Of a stretch of 43,788 nucleotides of DNA, positions 1-13,600 are shown in pieces. Source of the DNA: Saccoglossus kowalevskii. Lineage: Eukaryota; Hemichordata; Enteropneusta; Harrimaniidae. The stretch is from assembly GCF_000003605.2 (NCBI RefSeq), contig NW_003116455.1, forward strand, positions 110,711 through 154,498. The letters are read 5' to 3'. The notes below the pieces were generated by a model. The model was not told the DNA's origin. It did no database searches and saw only the letters and a list, made by a program, of their open reading frames with translations. The first letter of the stretch is position 1. Each line of letters begins with the position of its first letter. A program made the translations under genes and the position numbers.

Positions 1-289
1 CAGTATACATTTCACGATTGGGAATGAGATAATGAATGGTATCTCAAGTTGTTGCATACATGCCTGTGCACTGCAAGTCGATGTCTCTAAAAGTGCATGA
101 ATTTTAAAATACTCTGTAACATTCAAGTAATAATCAGTGCGCAATTATATATTTGTATCTCTTACGTCGTTGTACAGCCAGGTTTTATAATAAACAGCGA
201 CGTACGGTATGATAAGAAGATATGCATGTTCGTCAAATAAGAAAGATTCACGTTAATTAATTGCAATAATTGATACCTTTTTCTTGTAG

Positions 290-430
290 TTTCAATGGCA
301 GAGCTTATAAGGTCAATTCGCAAATAATTACGGAACGAGATTACGACTACGAACATTTCAACAAAGACAACCCTTTCCTGACAGATAATTATCATTATCT
401 AAATGTTTATAATTGTGGCAGATATTGTCT
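290..430 (+). CDS. Possible upstream exon of unknown domain
   Basis: This stretch follows a pyrimidine-rich TTTTTCTTGTAG acceptor and ends before GTATGT. It is open in one frame (phase 2 in, phase 2 out, 46 whole codons) with a protein-like composition, rich in Asp, Tyr and Asn, and two Cys near its end (NCGRYC). The phase does not match the phase 1 exon at 1,521, so another exon would have to lie between. I do not recognise the domain. It could be a chance open frame. Confidence 0.25.
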
Positions 431-1520
431 GTATGTATTTGTTTTTCCAGCTTAAAGACAATACTGCATTGTACAACAACATTTGATATTAAATATTACT
501 CTGAATATTCTTACACTAAACCGGCTGAAGTGTTGATATCAGACCGATTTACTACATTTTAGAGTACTAAAGGAATAATGGCATGAATAATGGATAATTA
601 CTGTGAACGATTCATTCACAATACATCAATCAGTGTATTTTAAGTTTACGGCTGAAAAACACAACACAAATATAGAACGTGGAATATTATGTTAAGCAGT
701 TATGGAGAATAGATGTTGGGAATCTATCAATATGACGATATGCTTGGAACTCTCTCTTGGAGTTGTAGTTATTGATTAATGCACTCGGAGTTTGCATGTG
801 CATCATTGCTTTTTACAATCTATTTACTACCAGTTTGTGTGCAGCATTGGCATTCATCTATAAAATGCCCATCTACTCAATTATATATATATATATACTA
901 AACCATCTTCGAGTATAATTGAAAAAAAACGTTGTAATTTGTGCTCAAATATATAAACTATGATAATATACACCAGGTAGTTGGTGTTTCACAGGCACTT
1001 CATTGCACTAAAGGTTTGCATGTACTTTATTAACAGTTGCACTGTGTTTTTTATCAATGACATAACACGTTTAATGCACTGTATGCTGCTTGTATCTCAG
1101 TGTCAAGTTTAAAATATAGTCACGCAATCCCATTGTATGTCACATAAATTGAAATTATCTCCTGAAGTTTTATTTTATCTTTATTTAGAGATATCTTACA
1201 TTTTATTTTGCTAACAAAGTATGTTATTTTACCTTTATTCATGTCTCTTTCGTCATAGCACATCCGGATCGTACATTAAACCTTTATATTTTATAATCGC
1301 GAATTAACCACGAAATTCACGTACTGTGCAATAAATAGTGTCAACATTCTGGTGTATAATTGTAATCTTTCGTTTTGAAACTTCCCAATAATCTGAATGT
1401 TCCTACGATACCTCACCTTGTGTTACAAAATAAATTAATTTTGAATAAAAAAAATAGTAGAAGAAGTACGTTTATATGAATGGTGGGTTAAACGACTAAT
1501 GTTGGTTATTGTTATTTCAG
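431..1520. other. Non-coding stretch upstream of the first EGF exon
   Basis: This is AT-rich sequence with a short TA run near 885-898 and scattered homopolymers. I see no EGF-like cysteine pattern or other supportable exon. It is probably intron of the EGF gene, since the exon at 1,521 starts in phase 1 and therefore needs an upstream exon. Confidence 0.5.
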
Positions 1521-1637
1521 TTGAAGGAGGCTGTGATCCTGACCCGTGTGTGAATGGTGGTACTTGTACTGATGTCGGTGCAAACAGTTTCATGTGCCAG
1601 TGTCTGCCAGGTTTCTTAGGAACATTTTGTGAAAACG
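1521..1637 (+). CDS. Exon 1: EGF repeat 1
   Basis: The exon lies between TTATTTCAG and GTGAAT and is phase 1-1, 117 bp. It has six cysteines in EGF spacing, opening CDPDPC then CVNGGTC, which is an O-fucose site (C-x4-T-C). It ends [10 protein letters not shown]. It lacks a full calcium-binding lead (EGGC before the first Cys). This is the first supported exon in the window, but its phase shows it is not the first exon of the gene. Confidence 0.93.
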
Positions 1638-4600
1638 GTGAATAAGATTTCATTGACCAGAAATGTTTTAATAAACACTTTTATGTTTAATCGGCTTCAT
1701 TTGTTTAGACTTTTGGACGAAGTCAAAATAAAAATAAACTAAGTTCGATTGTAGAACCATTTGTTAAGAAGCCTGACTCAGGGTTCGAACATGTCTCTTC
1801 AAAATCACATGTAGATTTATGAAGTAATGCATATTGTATTTTACAGACGTAGATGCATGTTTGAGTGGGCCATGTCACAATGACGGAACTTGTTATAAAA
1901 CTGGAAGTGATTTTGTTTGTGTATGCTCATCTGGGTGGACTGGAACGCTATGCGACATCAGTAAGTTGATTGCAAAAAGAGTGTATAAACATATTCATTC
2001 ATATTATCACTTTTGAACAACATAAACTTACGTATCTACTATTATTTTGTTCAAAGATATTGATGAATGTTCTCCCAATCCATGTGAAAACGGAGCGACG
2101 TGTCAAGACGAAATTGTTGGATTTACTTGTCTGTGTCCGGAGGGATATTTAGGAAGATACTGTCATATAGGTATCTCCAAATCAAAACATTTTTCATTCC
2201 TTTAATCCTCTATATTTTGTTATATTGTACACGTGCTTATTTGGTAAAATACACATATCTATCATAGGCGCAAGAATGCATTAGTGTCACCTGAAATCAA
2301 TTTGAATAAATTTGTTTGTGCGACACTACTGGAATAACTAGTTATACATTTATTCAGAGGTGGATAACTGTTTGTCAGACCCGTGTTTTAATGGTGGATT
2401 ATGCTACAATACTGGTGGTGGGGCATATGAGTGCATATGTCTGTTTGGATATACTGGATTACATTGCGAAACAAGTAAGTATTATTTGTGTAATTTTACA
2501 AAAGCACTAATGTAATTGTGTTATTGTACTCGTGATATGTTTTTTTTTTTCATCTACAAAATTACATATTATTCAGACATCTCATTAACTGATATATTCG
2601 TTTAATGATAATATACAATCGTGTTCTAATCAGCCATAAATCGCTGTACCAGTGGCCCGTGCAAGAACGGCGCAATTTGCCAAAACATGGTAAATGGTTA
2701 TTTGTGTCAGTGCGCTCCAGGATGGGACGGTGATACGTGTGAAATAGGTTAGTAATGGAAACAAATATATTAAACGTATATTTAATACATAACAGAGAAT
2801 TCACTTCATAAAATCAATTTTTATATTGTATAATCGGGAACTCGGTAACGAATAACGCTTTTCATTTTATTTGCAGACATAAACGAGTGTTTTTCTGGTC
2901 CTTGTTTACATCGCGGTACATGCGATGACGATGTCAATTCTTATATATGTACATGCACAACTGGATGGAATGGCAATAACTGTGAACTTGGTAAGTTATA
3001 TGCCAACTAATTAATATGCCTACTATCAGTAACTGCCCAATCGAAGAGGTAGTAGATCAGCATAAACATATAGTTCACCACTGTTTGTGTCCCCAGCCCC
3101 CTATCCGTTGTGTTTTATACGCAATATTTTTCATCGTTAACTTTTGGTTTCGTCTAAGATATAAACGATTGCTCGCCGAATCCGTGTATGTACGGTGGAA
3201 CATGCCACGATATCGGAACAAATGCCTATATGTGTTTCTGCAGCGAAGGATTCGCCGGAGAAAATTGTGAAACGGGTAAGAAAATACAATTCTGATTGAT
3301 TTTTGTCAATATCATTGAATACGAAATATCTGCTGTGTTTTGTCAGTAACATGTACACATTTTGGTGACTGAACAATTCAGTATACTGTACAATGAATAA
3401 TAATTGCGCTCAATACAAAATTTGAACTTACGATCACCTGCTACTGGCCACGCCACATTCGCCGTCGAAGGAAGAACAATTCGAAATAGGCGTGTAAGTT
3501 ATTTTTAACAAGACACTACTGTCTAGTTGAGATTTCCCCCATGAGACAGTTCTGTTATTGTCCCACAATTCCACATTCGTTATATGTTATTTTTTTAACA
3601 GTTATTGATCGATGTGAAAGCAATCCCTGCATGAATGGTGCACAGTGCATATCTACCATAAATTCCTACGTGTGCGTTTGTGAGGTTGGGTGGACTGGTC
3701 AAAACTGTGAACTAGGTATTGTATTATTGTTGTTATTTTGAATTCCTGAATGTGACAGTGATCATCAGGTTAGCAATGTATACTCTTTTAACGATTGGTG
3801 GGACTATGTTACACAAAGATTTATAACGATACATGCATTCGATATTCCTATTAAAGTATGGTCACATGCGGTGTAGATTTCATACAATTTACACGCATGC
3901 GTCAATCAAACTTGCTTTGACCATTAGCATCAGAGAACGTCATAAAAGGGTTGATTGAAGAACGTAACTGAAGGAGGTTATTAGACACGCGATTTTATTT
4001 TAAAACTCTCGGTTTTGTTTTTCTATCTGTGGGAAAGTCCTAGCTAAGATCACAGTCAATAATGAAATGTATGATAACTAGAGGGTATTTTGTTGATGCA
4101 CAATAATAATATTGTTCCTCATTATCGTCTGAGTAGATCTTGTCACCACGTTGCGCCAATGAACGGGCAGCGTACATTTATTTATTATAAATTATATTTG
4201 TATATAGACATCAACGAATGCTCATCAAATCCCTGTATGCATGGTGGCGCATGCGTAAACGGCTTGAATTATTTCACATGCAGCTGTGCGTCTGGGTGGA
4301 CAGGAGCTTACTGTCAAAACGGTAAGTGGTATATACGACAATTAAAACAACGGTATGTTGCGTTAAAGGAATTATGTGTGAAGGAAAGATAGTAAACTTG
4401 AATTGGTTGTGAAGTGTATTGTCATAGAACACATATTCAATAAATGCATTATTATCGCATCTACTCCAACAGATATAAACGACTGTGATCCGAACCCGTG
4501 TTACAACAATGGTCAATGTGTGGACATGGGAGTTGACTACTATGAGTGTTACTGCAGTGCCGGTTACACTGGACAACACTGCGAAGACCGTAAGTAACAT

Positions 4601-7600
4601 TGTCAGTTGTCATGCCAACAAGAAATAATACGTGGAGTCATTTTAAGACGCGACAGTTCAAAAATGGTGTGAATAATATTCTCATTTGTTCTAGTGATTA
4701 ATTATTGCGGTAGTCATCCATGTAAAAATGGCGCAACGTGTATGAATGGCCTGCAATTCTACGCTTGTAAATGTGTTACGGGCTTTACAGGATCAGATTG
4801 TGAACTGGGTAAGTAGTGCCTGAATACTCCCTTGTCATCAACCTAGAACAAATATTTCGATGTAACCATTCGCTTTACAGTCAACAAGTTATCGACACGA
4901 TATCGTGAGATATGACTTGGTGTGGCATGTTGAATGTGGAGTTTATAACAATTGTATTTTCATATAATTCTTAGATGAACCTGATTGTAGACCCAACACG
5001 TGTTTAAACGGAGGTACTTGCATCGATGGAGTTAACTCATTCAGTTGTGTATGCTCGCTTGGATATACGGGAACATACTGTGAAATAAGTGAGTCCACAT
5101 AATGTATACACACATTCACCGAAATTTAAACATTAGCGTCAATCATATGTATCAGATTTTTACTTCATATGAATATAATTTATTCATAAAAGCAACATTA
5201 TCAATACGTTAAACGGTACTTTTCTCAGACATAAATGAATGCGAACGGAATCCCTGTATTAATGGTGGTGCTTGTATTGATGGAATTAACACGTATACTT
5301 GTCACTGTGCATCGCAGTACACTGGTAGAGACTGCGAATCTAGTGAGTACATCGACTTTATTTTGTTGAAAAGAAAGAAAAAACAAGTTAACAGTTAGTT
5401 GAAAACAAACTGCACAATCATATGTAAAGATATGCTCGAACATCACTGCGTATATATTTCACATAAATTTGTTATATTACATGAGTAAGTTGAAACAGTG
5501 CGCAACTGGTTTATAGTGTTGCGGTACTGATACCAATCTACACGTCTTTCAGGGATTGATCCGTGTCAGTAACCCGTGTAAGAATGGTGCCGTGTGCATT
5601 AGTCGCGTGCTTACATATACATGCACATGTGCTCAAGGATGGATGGGAACATACTGTGAGGAGGGTACGTATTCCGTTTATTCCTGCTTTGGGTTTTGAA
5701 AATAGAAACGAGCGGAAGTCTTACAAGAAATCGTTTAGCTACGGAATAGAGCTGTAGTAAGCATTTGAATTAACTGCATATCTTCTTAATATCAGATGAT
5801 TTAAATTAGATATTCTTTTGTGTAGATGTCAACGATTGTATACCTAATCCATGTCTAAATAACGGAGTATGCAGAGATACTGGTACAAATAGTTATATGT
5901 GTATTTGCCCAGTGGGTATGACTGGTCAACGGTGTAGTGAAGGTAACAACATTGCTTCATAATTACTAAATAATCAAAAAAGCTTGTGTTTTATTTTGCT
6001 ATATATTATTAACCGACGTGTATATGAGTAGTAATTGCCGAAATTATGTTGGTCGGGTTTTATGTGTCAAAGCACTATCATATTGTATGTGTGTTTTTTT
6101 ATTGAAAATCAGGCATGTTGGTGACTTGAATCAGCATATTTTACGGACCAAACCTGACTAAGTTTCGTTTTCAAGTGTGTGTGTTTTTCTTTTTATCTGG
6201 AACACAGCAATTATCCGTTGTGATTGCACTGCATTGTAGCTAGCTTTGCGTTGAGGATAGTGTTATAACCGCGGTTGAGAACGTTTTTTTGTGTGTTTTT
6301 TTCGCCTACATTTGGTGAAACATGATGATTTCTGTGGGAACCGTGTCGAGGTGTCCAATTACCTTTAAGCCGGTCCGTTCCTGTTGCATTGTGACATCAG
6401 AGAAGCTATGAATATCATGAATTGTAGAACATCGACATTCCAATTTACAATCATATGTATGGTACAATATGCCACTGCTGACTGTCGTGAAATGGGTACC
6501 GGCCAGTTACATATACATACGTTTGTCAATTGAATATCGTTTACACCCCTCGGATACAATTGAATATCAATATATGCACATACGCAGGTATCAATGTGAT
6601 CGAGAAATCGCACTTTACTAACTAACTGACTGGTTAAAATGTAGTGTTAAGTAAACGCTAGTAGGAGTATCTTTTTTTTAATTTTTATAAAATAATTAGA
6701 TTTTTAGCGGCTGAATTATAAAGAATCAATAGTACCTTTCGTTTATTTCAGCTATTAACAATTGTTTGAGTGGTCCTTGCCAGCATGGTGGAACCTGCAC
6801 GTCTGCAATGAATGCATACAATTGTTACTGTGCATCGGGATATGAAGGGGTAAACTGTGAGATTGGTAAGTATGGGGCAGTTTTTATGACTAACTACTAG
6901 ACACTTAGACTAGTAACTGAGTGTTGATAAAGCTAAATATTGGTCTAATCATATATTATAACATATATACGTCGGTTTATTTTGCATGGCTTGTATTTGT
7001 AATACGTCACACTTTCGCCCCTCGACTATCCGACATAAAAACACCCCTTCTAAACATTCACACGCATGCAGCATGGTAATTTCTAATGACAGAAGTATCA
7101 TGCTAAGCAACCGTTGATTAATCAAAAGATTGGTGATCATTATATCCCGGGAGCCACGCTGTCCACCAGCAGGGTATTACGTACACAACAAGATGTATAT
7201 AAATTCGTTGAGTCTCGTCAAATCTTACTCAATACACAATAATACATTAGGGTTAAATGGCCGTGGAGATCTCGTGGAATGCGAGAATGCCACGTACCTT
7301 GTTTTTGCCCCTTGATTATTGTTCCATTGTCTTCCTTCATCGCATCAGCTGTGTTACCATGGCAATTTGAACAAAGTGCATGACGTCGGACATGAAAGTA
7401 ACACCATTTGAAGACCAAAAACAAGTCTCGCGACACTCTCGCTCTCAACGAGATCTCAAATGCCGTTCTCAATGAGATTTCAGAGAAATTCGCCTCTACG
7501 AGCAATTGTTAGTAAAATACTTGTATTACGCTGTGCATGCTGGGCGATGTCGTCTTATTATCCGGTGTTACCTCACAGGATGATTGGCGTTTTCCCCCAC

Positions 7601-10600
7601 TAAATCCACTGAAAAGAAAATGTATTAACACCAAATCTATATGTATTGTTGTTTCAGACATAAACGAGTGTTCCTCAAACCCTTGCCGTCATAGTTTACA
7701 GTGTATTGATGGGCCGCATTTGTATCACTGTGTATGTGAACCAGGTTGGACTGGCGATAACTGTCAAATAAGTAAGTGAACTGCTTTAAAGTAACCTAAT
7801 AATTGAGTAATATATTGCAATATACTGATATACTGAGCATTTTGGTATCATGCGATATATGAACAATGTGTACGTAGTCTGGTTAGGTTATTTTACGGCA
7901 TGGCATTTCCTAAATTTCACTCAATAGCGAGTTTGCGTGAAAATATCGTGTGTTTGAGAGTATGCCTTTGTAAAGTGAAATTAACTAAGAATCAGACAGC
8001 GTTGTTGTTGTTGTTGGTTGTTGTGATGTAACATGAATGTAGTAAATACGTGATGACTGCAACTTTTTGTATTTTTTGTTTTGCACTTCCAGCTTCAGTT
8101 TTCTTCTACTGATATTCGTCAACTTTCCCGAGTTTCCAGACTGAACACTTTATACAAAGTTTTAACTATTTTTAACTTTTTCATATTATTTAATGACACA
8201 ATCAGAATTAAACATATAAGCATATATGTTCGTTGAGTCAATATTCAATGAAGTGGTGTTTTGAGTGTAGATGTTTTTAATAGATTTTCTCTATATTCCA
8301 GTAATATATCAATAGAAAAACATCTAATGTAATACAATATACATTGATGTACGCCTATGGCAATGATAATTTTGTTGTAAATATAGGCTTTTTAATTGAA
8401 TTATTTGACTTTCATATGTCAGTACTGTTTGGTAGGCACAAATATCGTTTTCGGTCAAATAACAAAATTATGTGCAATTGTATTGGCGTGAAAATCTATT
8501 TATATAGCTGTAAATGCTTCTCATCTTTTTTGCTTTGTTGTTTCGTTGCAGATATTGATGAATGCGCACATCACAACCCCTGTAAACACGGTAGTACGTG
8601 TATTGATGGAATTAACTCACATACATGTTTATGCACTGATGGATATATTGGAACCAATTGTGAACTTAGTAAGTAACGGACATACATACATATGATATGA
8701 AACAATAGTGGTTTTAATTGTTATGAATACAGTGGAGATAAGTGTTTGTTGACTTGAATGGCGTTGTCGGATATTACTTAGAGATTAAATAACGAGTCAA
8801 GAACAGCATGTGCGCAATGATAGACGACACGCGGTCCGACCGAGCCTTGTCATCTAAAATAATGGTTCTTTATTTCAATTATAATTTATGGACTGTCGAA
8901 AAATGTATTACATGATAACCTTTGTTAATATGAAAAATGTGGGTTGGCTCATTGACATGTCTTACTTGAGAAAGAGCTTTGGAATATTCACAGAGTTGCT
9001 GTTGAACAATAATATGCAAATATTATTGTGTTCCATAACTTACCATAAATGATATGTGTAATTGCTTATTGTACTTGATTTGTTTAAATTAGTTGCACTG
9101 CATAGTTGTTCGCCTTCGCCTTGTCTCAATAACGGCATATGCGTGTATTCTGGAATGGAAGTATTTTGTCAATGCAGCAATGGCTGGACAGGACAGATCT
9201 GTGAGACACGTGAGTACATTGAACACTGTAATTATTGTATTCTCGGGGTAGACTGTCTACCTCGGGGCGGGGTTACGTCACAAGACGTTCCACGTTACTA
9301 AGACGCGCACCACTGCACCATGTATTTCTAGGGGCGGTGCGCGAGCTGCTGTAGAACGCCGGGCGAAGAGCCAGCGAAAACCGCTAAATTCGAGAAAACA
9401 GTACAAACTTAACGTAACTTTGAAGTAATCCTGAACAACCAAATTTATATATTCTGCACACACAGGGCTAATCTTGTTACACCGTTCAGGGAAGTCTCAA
9501 CAACAATCCCAAAGTACCGTTTTCTGAGAGTTTTTGGCCTTTGTTTTCACCGTGATGGTTGCCAGGCGGTGAAAATGCCCGGATCTGCCTACACTAACAT
9601 GTAATGGGGTCTAATGCAAAATTCGAATAGCAGGCCCACCGTAGAACATCACTACAGTCGCGTAGGGAAATTACAAGTACACTGTACAACAGTAAACAAA
9701 GTACATACCAGTGTATCTATGTACTCTGCCTATCAGTATATTCCAAATATGATTGACATTTTATTATGTGGGTAAGTATTATATTTGAACAATAAATTAA
9801 AAAAAAAGGATAACGCTTCTATTTGTGAAAATATAGTGGGCAAGGTTCCCATCATGCATTTCAATCACTACTATATACACAGGTGATTGATCTAGGTTAC
9901 ATCGCAAGCATCCCCCGTCCCTGTGCACATTCTAATACGACAATAATTGCTACAAAATTATTGTCAAAATCATATATTTAAATATTCTTCCCGAACATAA
10001 GTGTCAATGGACTCTGATTGATGAATGTTTTTCGCTGATAAACAGGCATTAATAATTTATATATATTGCCGTTACGTTACAGAGTAGTTTCCATTATATC
10101 ATGTTTAAAACAATAGTCAGTTATTATGACAAATTTTACTAGGTCAGTTCGCGGTCACAGTACTAGAGTAGTTTTTATTATATCGTGTTTAAAAGAATAG
10201 TCAGTTATGACTAATTTTACTAGGTCAGTTTGCGGTCACGTTACATAATAGTTTTTAATTAGGTCGTGTTTAAAAGAATGGTCAGTCATTAATATACACA
10301 CTCAAACCAGTTATACGATTTGGGCGTTAGATTTATTTCGATAACAAAGCTTTATCATTCAATGACGTTACACACTCGCCATCTTTGTTACTTGGACACT
10401 CAACTAACTTAAAGCATTGTTTTCAAATGCACAGATATCGATACTGTAGATACTCCCTGCGACTCCAACCCATGTCAGTCAAGAGGTGCATGTAGAACTA
10501 ATCAAGAAGGCAGTATGTATTTCTGCGAATGTATTAACGGATGGGAAGGCAAACACTGTGAAATACGTACGTACATACAACATACAATAAGCAGGCCATT

Positions 10601-13600
10601 ATACAAACTATACTTCGTACTGTACATGTGTATCTGATTTTCGACAGCCTTTCAATTCACTTACACATAACTTCAGATAAGGTTGAAATGATAATATGGT
10701 GAAAAAACTTTTATTTTAGCTGTACCTGTGTTCACAACGTCCGGCCCCGTAGTTCCAGAACCGTGTGATTCAAGTCCATGTGCATCTGGATCAACGTGTG
10801 TTAGCAGTACCGACAGCAGTGCATATTTCTGCATATGTCCTCCAGACAAAGAAGGGCTACTCTTGTGACAAACGTAAGAGTTAATATTTATATCAACAAA
10901 GTTATTTTTTATTTTAATGTATAAATATTATAACTTCACCTTGTATATTTCTATGTATAGCCATTTCAACGCTCAATCCGTGTTTAAGTGCGCCCTGTTC
11001 GCATGGATCGTGTGCCACCCATGTAACAGATGACTCGGCTTTCTTTTGTGTGTGTGAATCTGGTTGGACTGGTACAACATGCCATACTCGTAAGTTAGTT
11101 GTTGTTGTTGTACCATGTTAATGAAACATACCTACGTGTTGCTATTATTTGAATTTATATTGCAAAATGCTATTTTCATTACGTAAGAGTACACTATCGA
11201 TCATTAGACGTGCCAATAACAAACATGGCGACTGACTGTGTGTCTACGTGTTCCATACTTGTATTGAAATGTATCGGATGTGTTATTATTGCAGCCATTG
11301 TATCCCCCAACTCGTGTAGTTCATTGCCCTGTCAAAATGGCGGTACGTGCATACAGAGTGACATAGGGGACATGTATTCATGTATCTGCGAAGAAGGGTT
11401 TATAGGACCAAATTGCCAAACAACCAGTGAGTCTTTTTTCACACAATCATTTGTTTGTATATCCTTGCCCATATTTTGGCATTCCATAATTCGAATGCAT
11501 TGATAATAATATAACGTGATGAATTACCAAATTGAGCTTGAATATTGTATATCACAGACTTTTATATTCAGAGATATAGTGGAGAATTGTTTACCTTTCT
11601 TGTATTGTTAGAGGNNNNNNNNNNNNNNNNNNNNNNNNNNNNNNNNNNNNNNNNNNNNNNNNNNNNNNNNNNNNNNNNNNNNNNNNNNNNNNNNNNNNNN
11701 NNNNNNNNNNNNNNNNNNNNNNNNNNNNNNNNNNNNNNNNNNNNNNNNNNNNNNNNNNNNNNNNNNNNNNNNNNNNNNNNNNNNNNNNNNNNNNNNNNNN
11801 NNNNNNNNNNNNNNNNNNNNNNNNNNNNNNNNNNNNNNNNNNNNNNNNNNNNNNNNNNNNNNNNNNNNNNNNNNNNNNNNNNNNNNNNNNNNNNNNNNNN
11901 NNNNNNNNNNNNNNNNNNNNNNNNNNNNNNNNNNNNNNNNNNNNNNNNNNNNNNNNNNNNNNNNNNNNNNNNNNNNNNNNNNNNNNNNNNNNNNNNNNNN
12001 NNNNNNNNNNNNNNNNNNNNNNNNNNNNNNNNNNNNNNNNNNNNNNNNNNNNNNNNNNNNNNNNNNNNNNNNNNNNNNNNNNNNNNNNNNNNNNNNNNNN
12101 NNNNNNNNNNNNNNNNNNNNNNNNNNNNNNNNNNNNNNNNNNNNNNNNNNNNNNNNNNNNNNNNNNNNNNNNNNNNNNNNNNNNNNNNNNNNNNNNNNNN
12201 NNNNNNNNNNNNNNNNNNNNNNNNNNNNNNNNNNNNNNNNCCCCCGCTTGTTAACATATAGCAGTTCAAACGTTTTATCTTTGTAACTATGCAATAATTG
12301 TTCTGTAATACAACAATAGTCGAAAAGTGTTTTTATCTTTAGAATATATATGGTCTCGTCAAAGAATATTGTATTTTTTATTCAAATTCAACAGTACATG
12401 GCAGTGACTGTATAGAAGAATTAGTCATCGAACAAGGTGAACAAGTAACTATTTCGAGCCCGAACTATCCGAACGACTATCCGAACAACTTACACTGCAT
12501 ATGGAGAGTAACTAACCGTGATGGCCGCCAATTAAAAGTGACGCCTGTCGAAATGAACACCGAATGTGGCTACGATATGGTCAACTTGGGTCACGGTAGC
12601 GATCCGGATGACGACGAAACGTTATTGTTACACGATTCTGGGTCCACCACTCTACCGATATTCGTTGTCGAAGACAATGAAATGTGGCTGACATTTGATT
12701 CAAACCAGTTTTCATCAGATCGAGGGTTTTCATTTGTGATCGACGATGTGCCCGGATCTACAATTTCGGGTAACTACACACTAAGCATTACATTTGTAAT
12801 TTCTATTGTATTTAATAACTGTAACTATTTAATTTACACTGAATATGTCATCATATTTACACTTGTGTAGAACTTCTATATTTTAATAGCAAATGTGTTG
12901 CTAATGGTGCAATTGTGTACTAACCCACCGTTTTATTTTGAAAGGAGTGAATGAATGCGAGAGCGGACCTTGTCGTAACGAGGGCACCTGTGTCGATGCT
13001 GTGGATATGTATGTGTGTATTTGTCCACCAGGATATCAGGGAGTTAATTGTCAACTTAGTGAGTTTTTACATTTCTATTAAAACTAAACGATGAATGTTT
13101 TGTTTGATCAACTCATAAATACATTGCGACTATCGGCTTATGTGGGTACGATAACAAGGAATGGCCTAAGTATGGCCTTCGAAATTATGTGATATCTTGT
13201 TTTTACTACAGCTACGGCGGTGACCGTATGTGGCAGTCATTTCTGTTACAATGGTGGTACGTGTGTCCAAGACCACAATGGTGAAATCTTCTTATGTGTG
13301 TGTCAAGGCGGTTGGACAGGCAGTTACTGTGAAGAAGGTAAGTTCGTGGATCCATCATTTATACCCGACAAATAGAAGTTGGCTGCAGAAAAAGATTACG
13401 TGAACTTCCACGATCTGACCTTATTAACCTTCCTGAGTGAAAGGTTTTAATATACATGTAGAATTGAAATAAAGCAAGTACAAATTGGGCAATCCTAAAC
13501 TTGTCTGTGCGATTTTCCTACAGAGATAAACCAAAACTTGGAGGTCATTTTGAACTAAAAATTGGCAAAATGCATACAATTGAAATTTATAATTAAAAAA

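Noticed and set aside
1789-1801. B-box-like GGGTTCGAAC in intron 1
   Set aside because: No A-box lies at the needed distance upstream and no cloverleaf forms.
5943-10434. Missed EGF exons in the long introns (5,943-6,751; 6,866-7,657; 7,772-8,551; 9,210-10,434)
   Set aside because: I looked for the paired CxC and GxxC patterns next to AG/GT sites and found none.
11545-12294. Long open frames on both strands over the N run
   Set aside because: They are artefacts of translating unknown bases.
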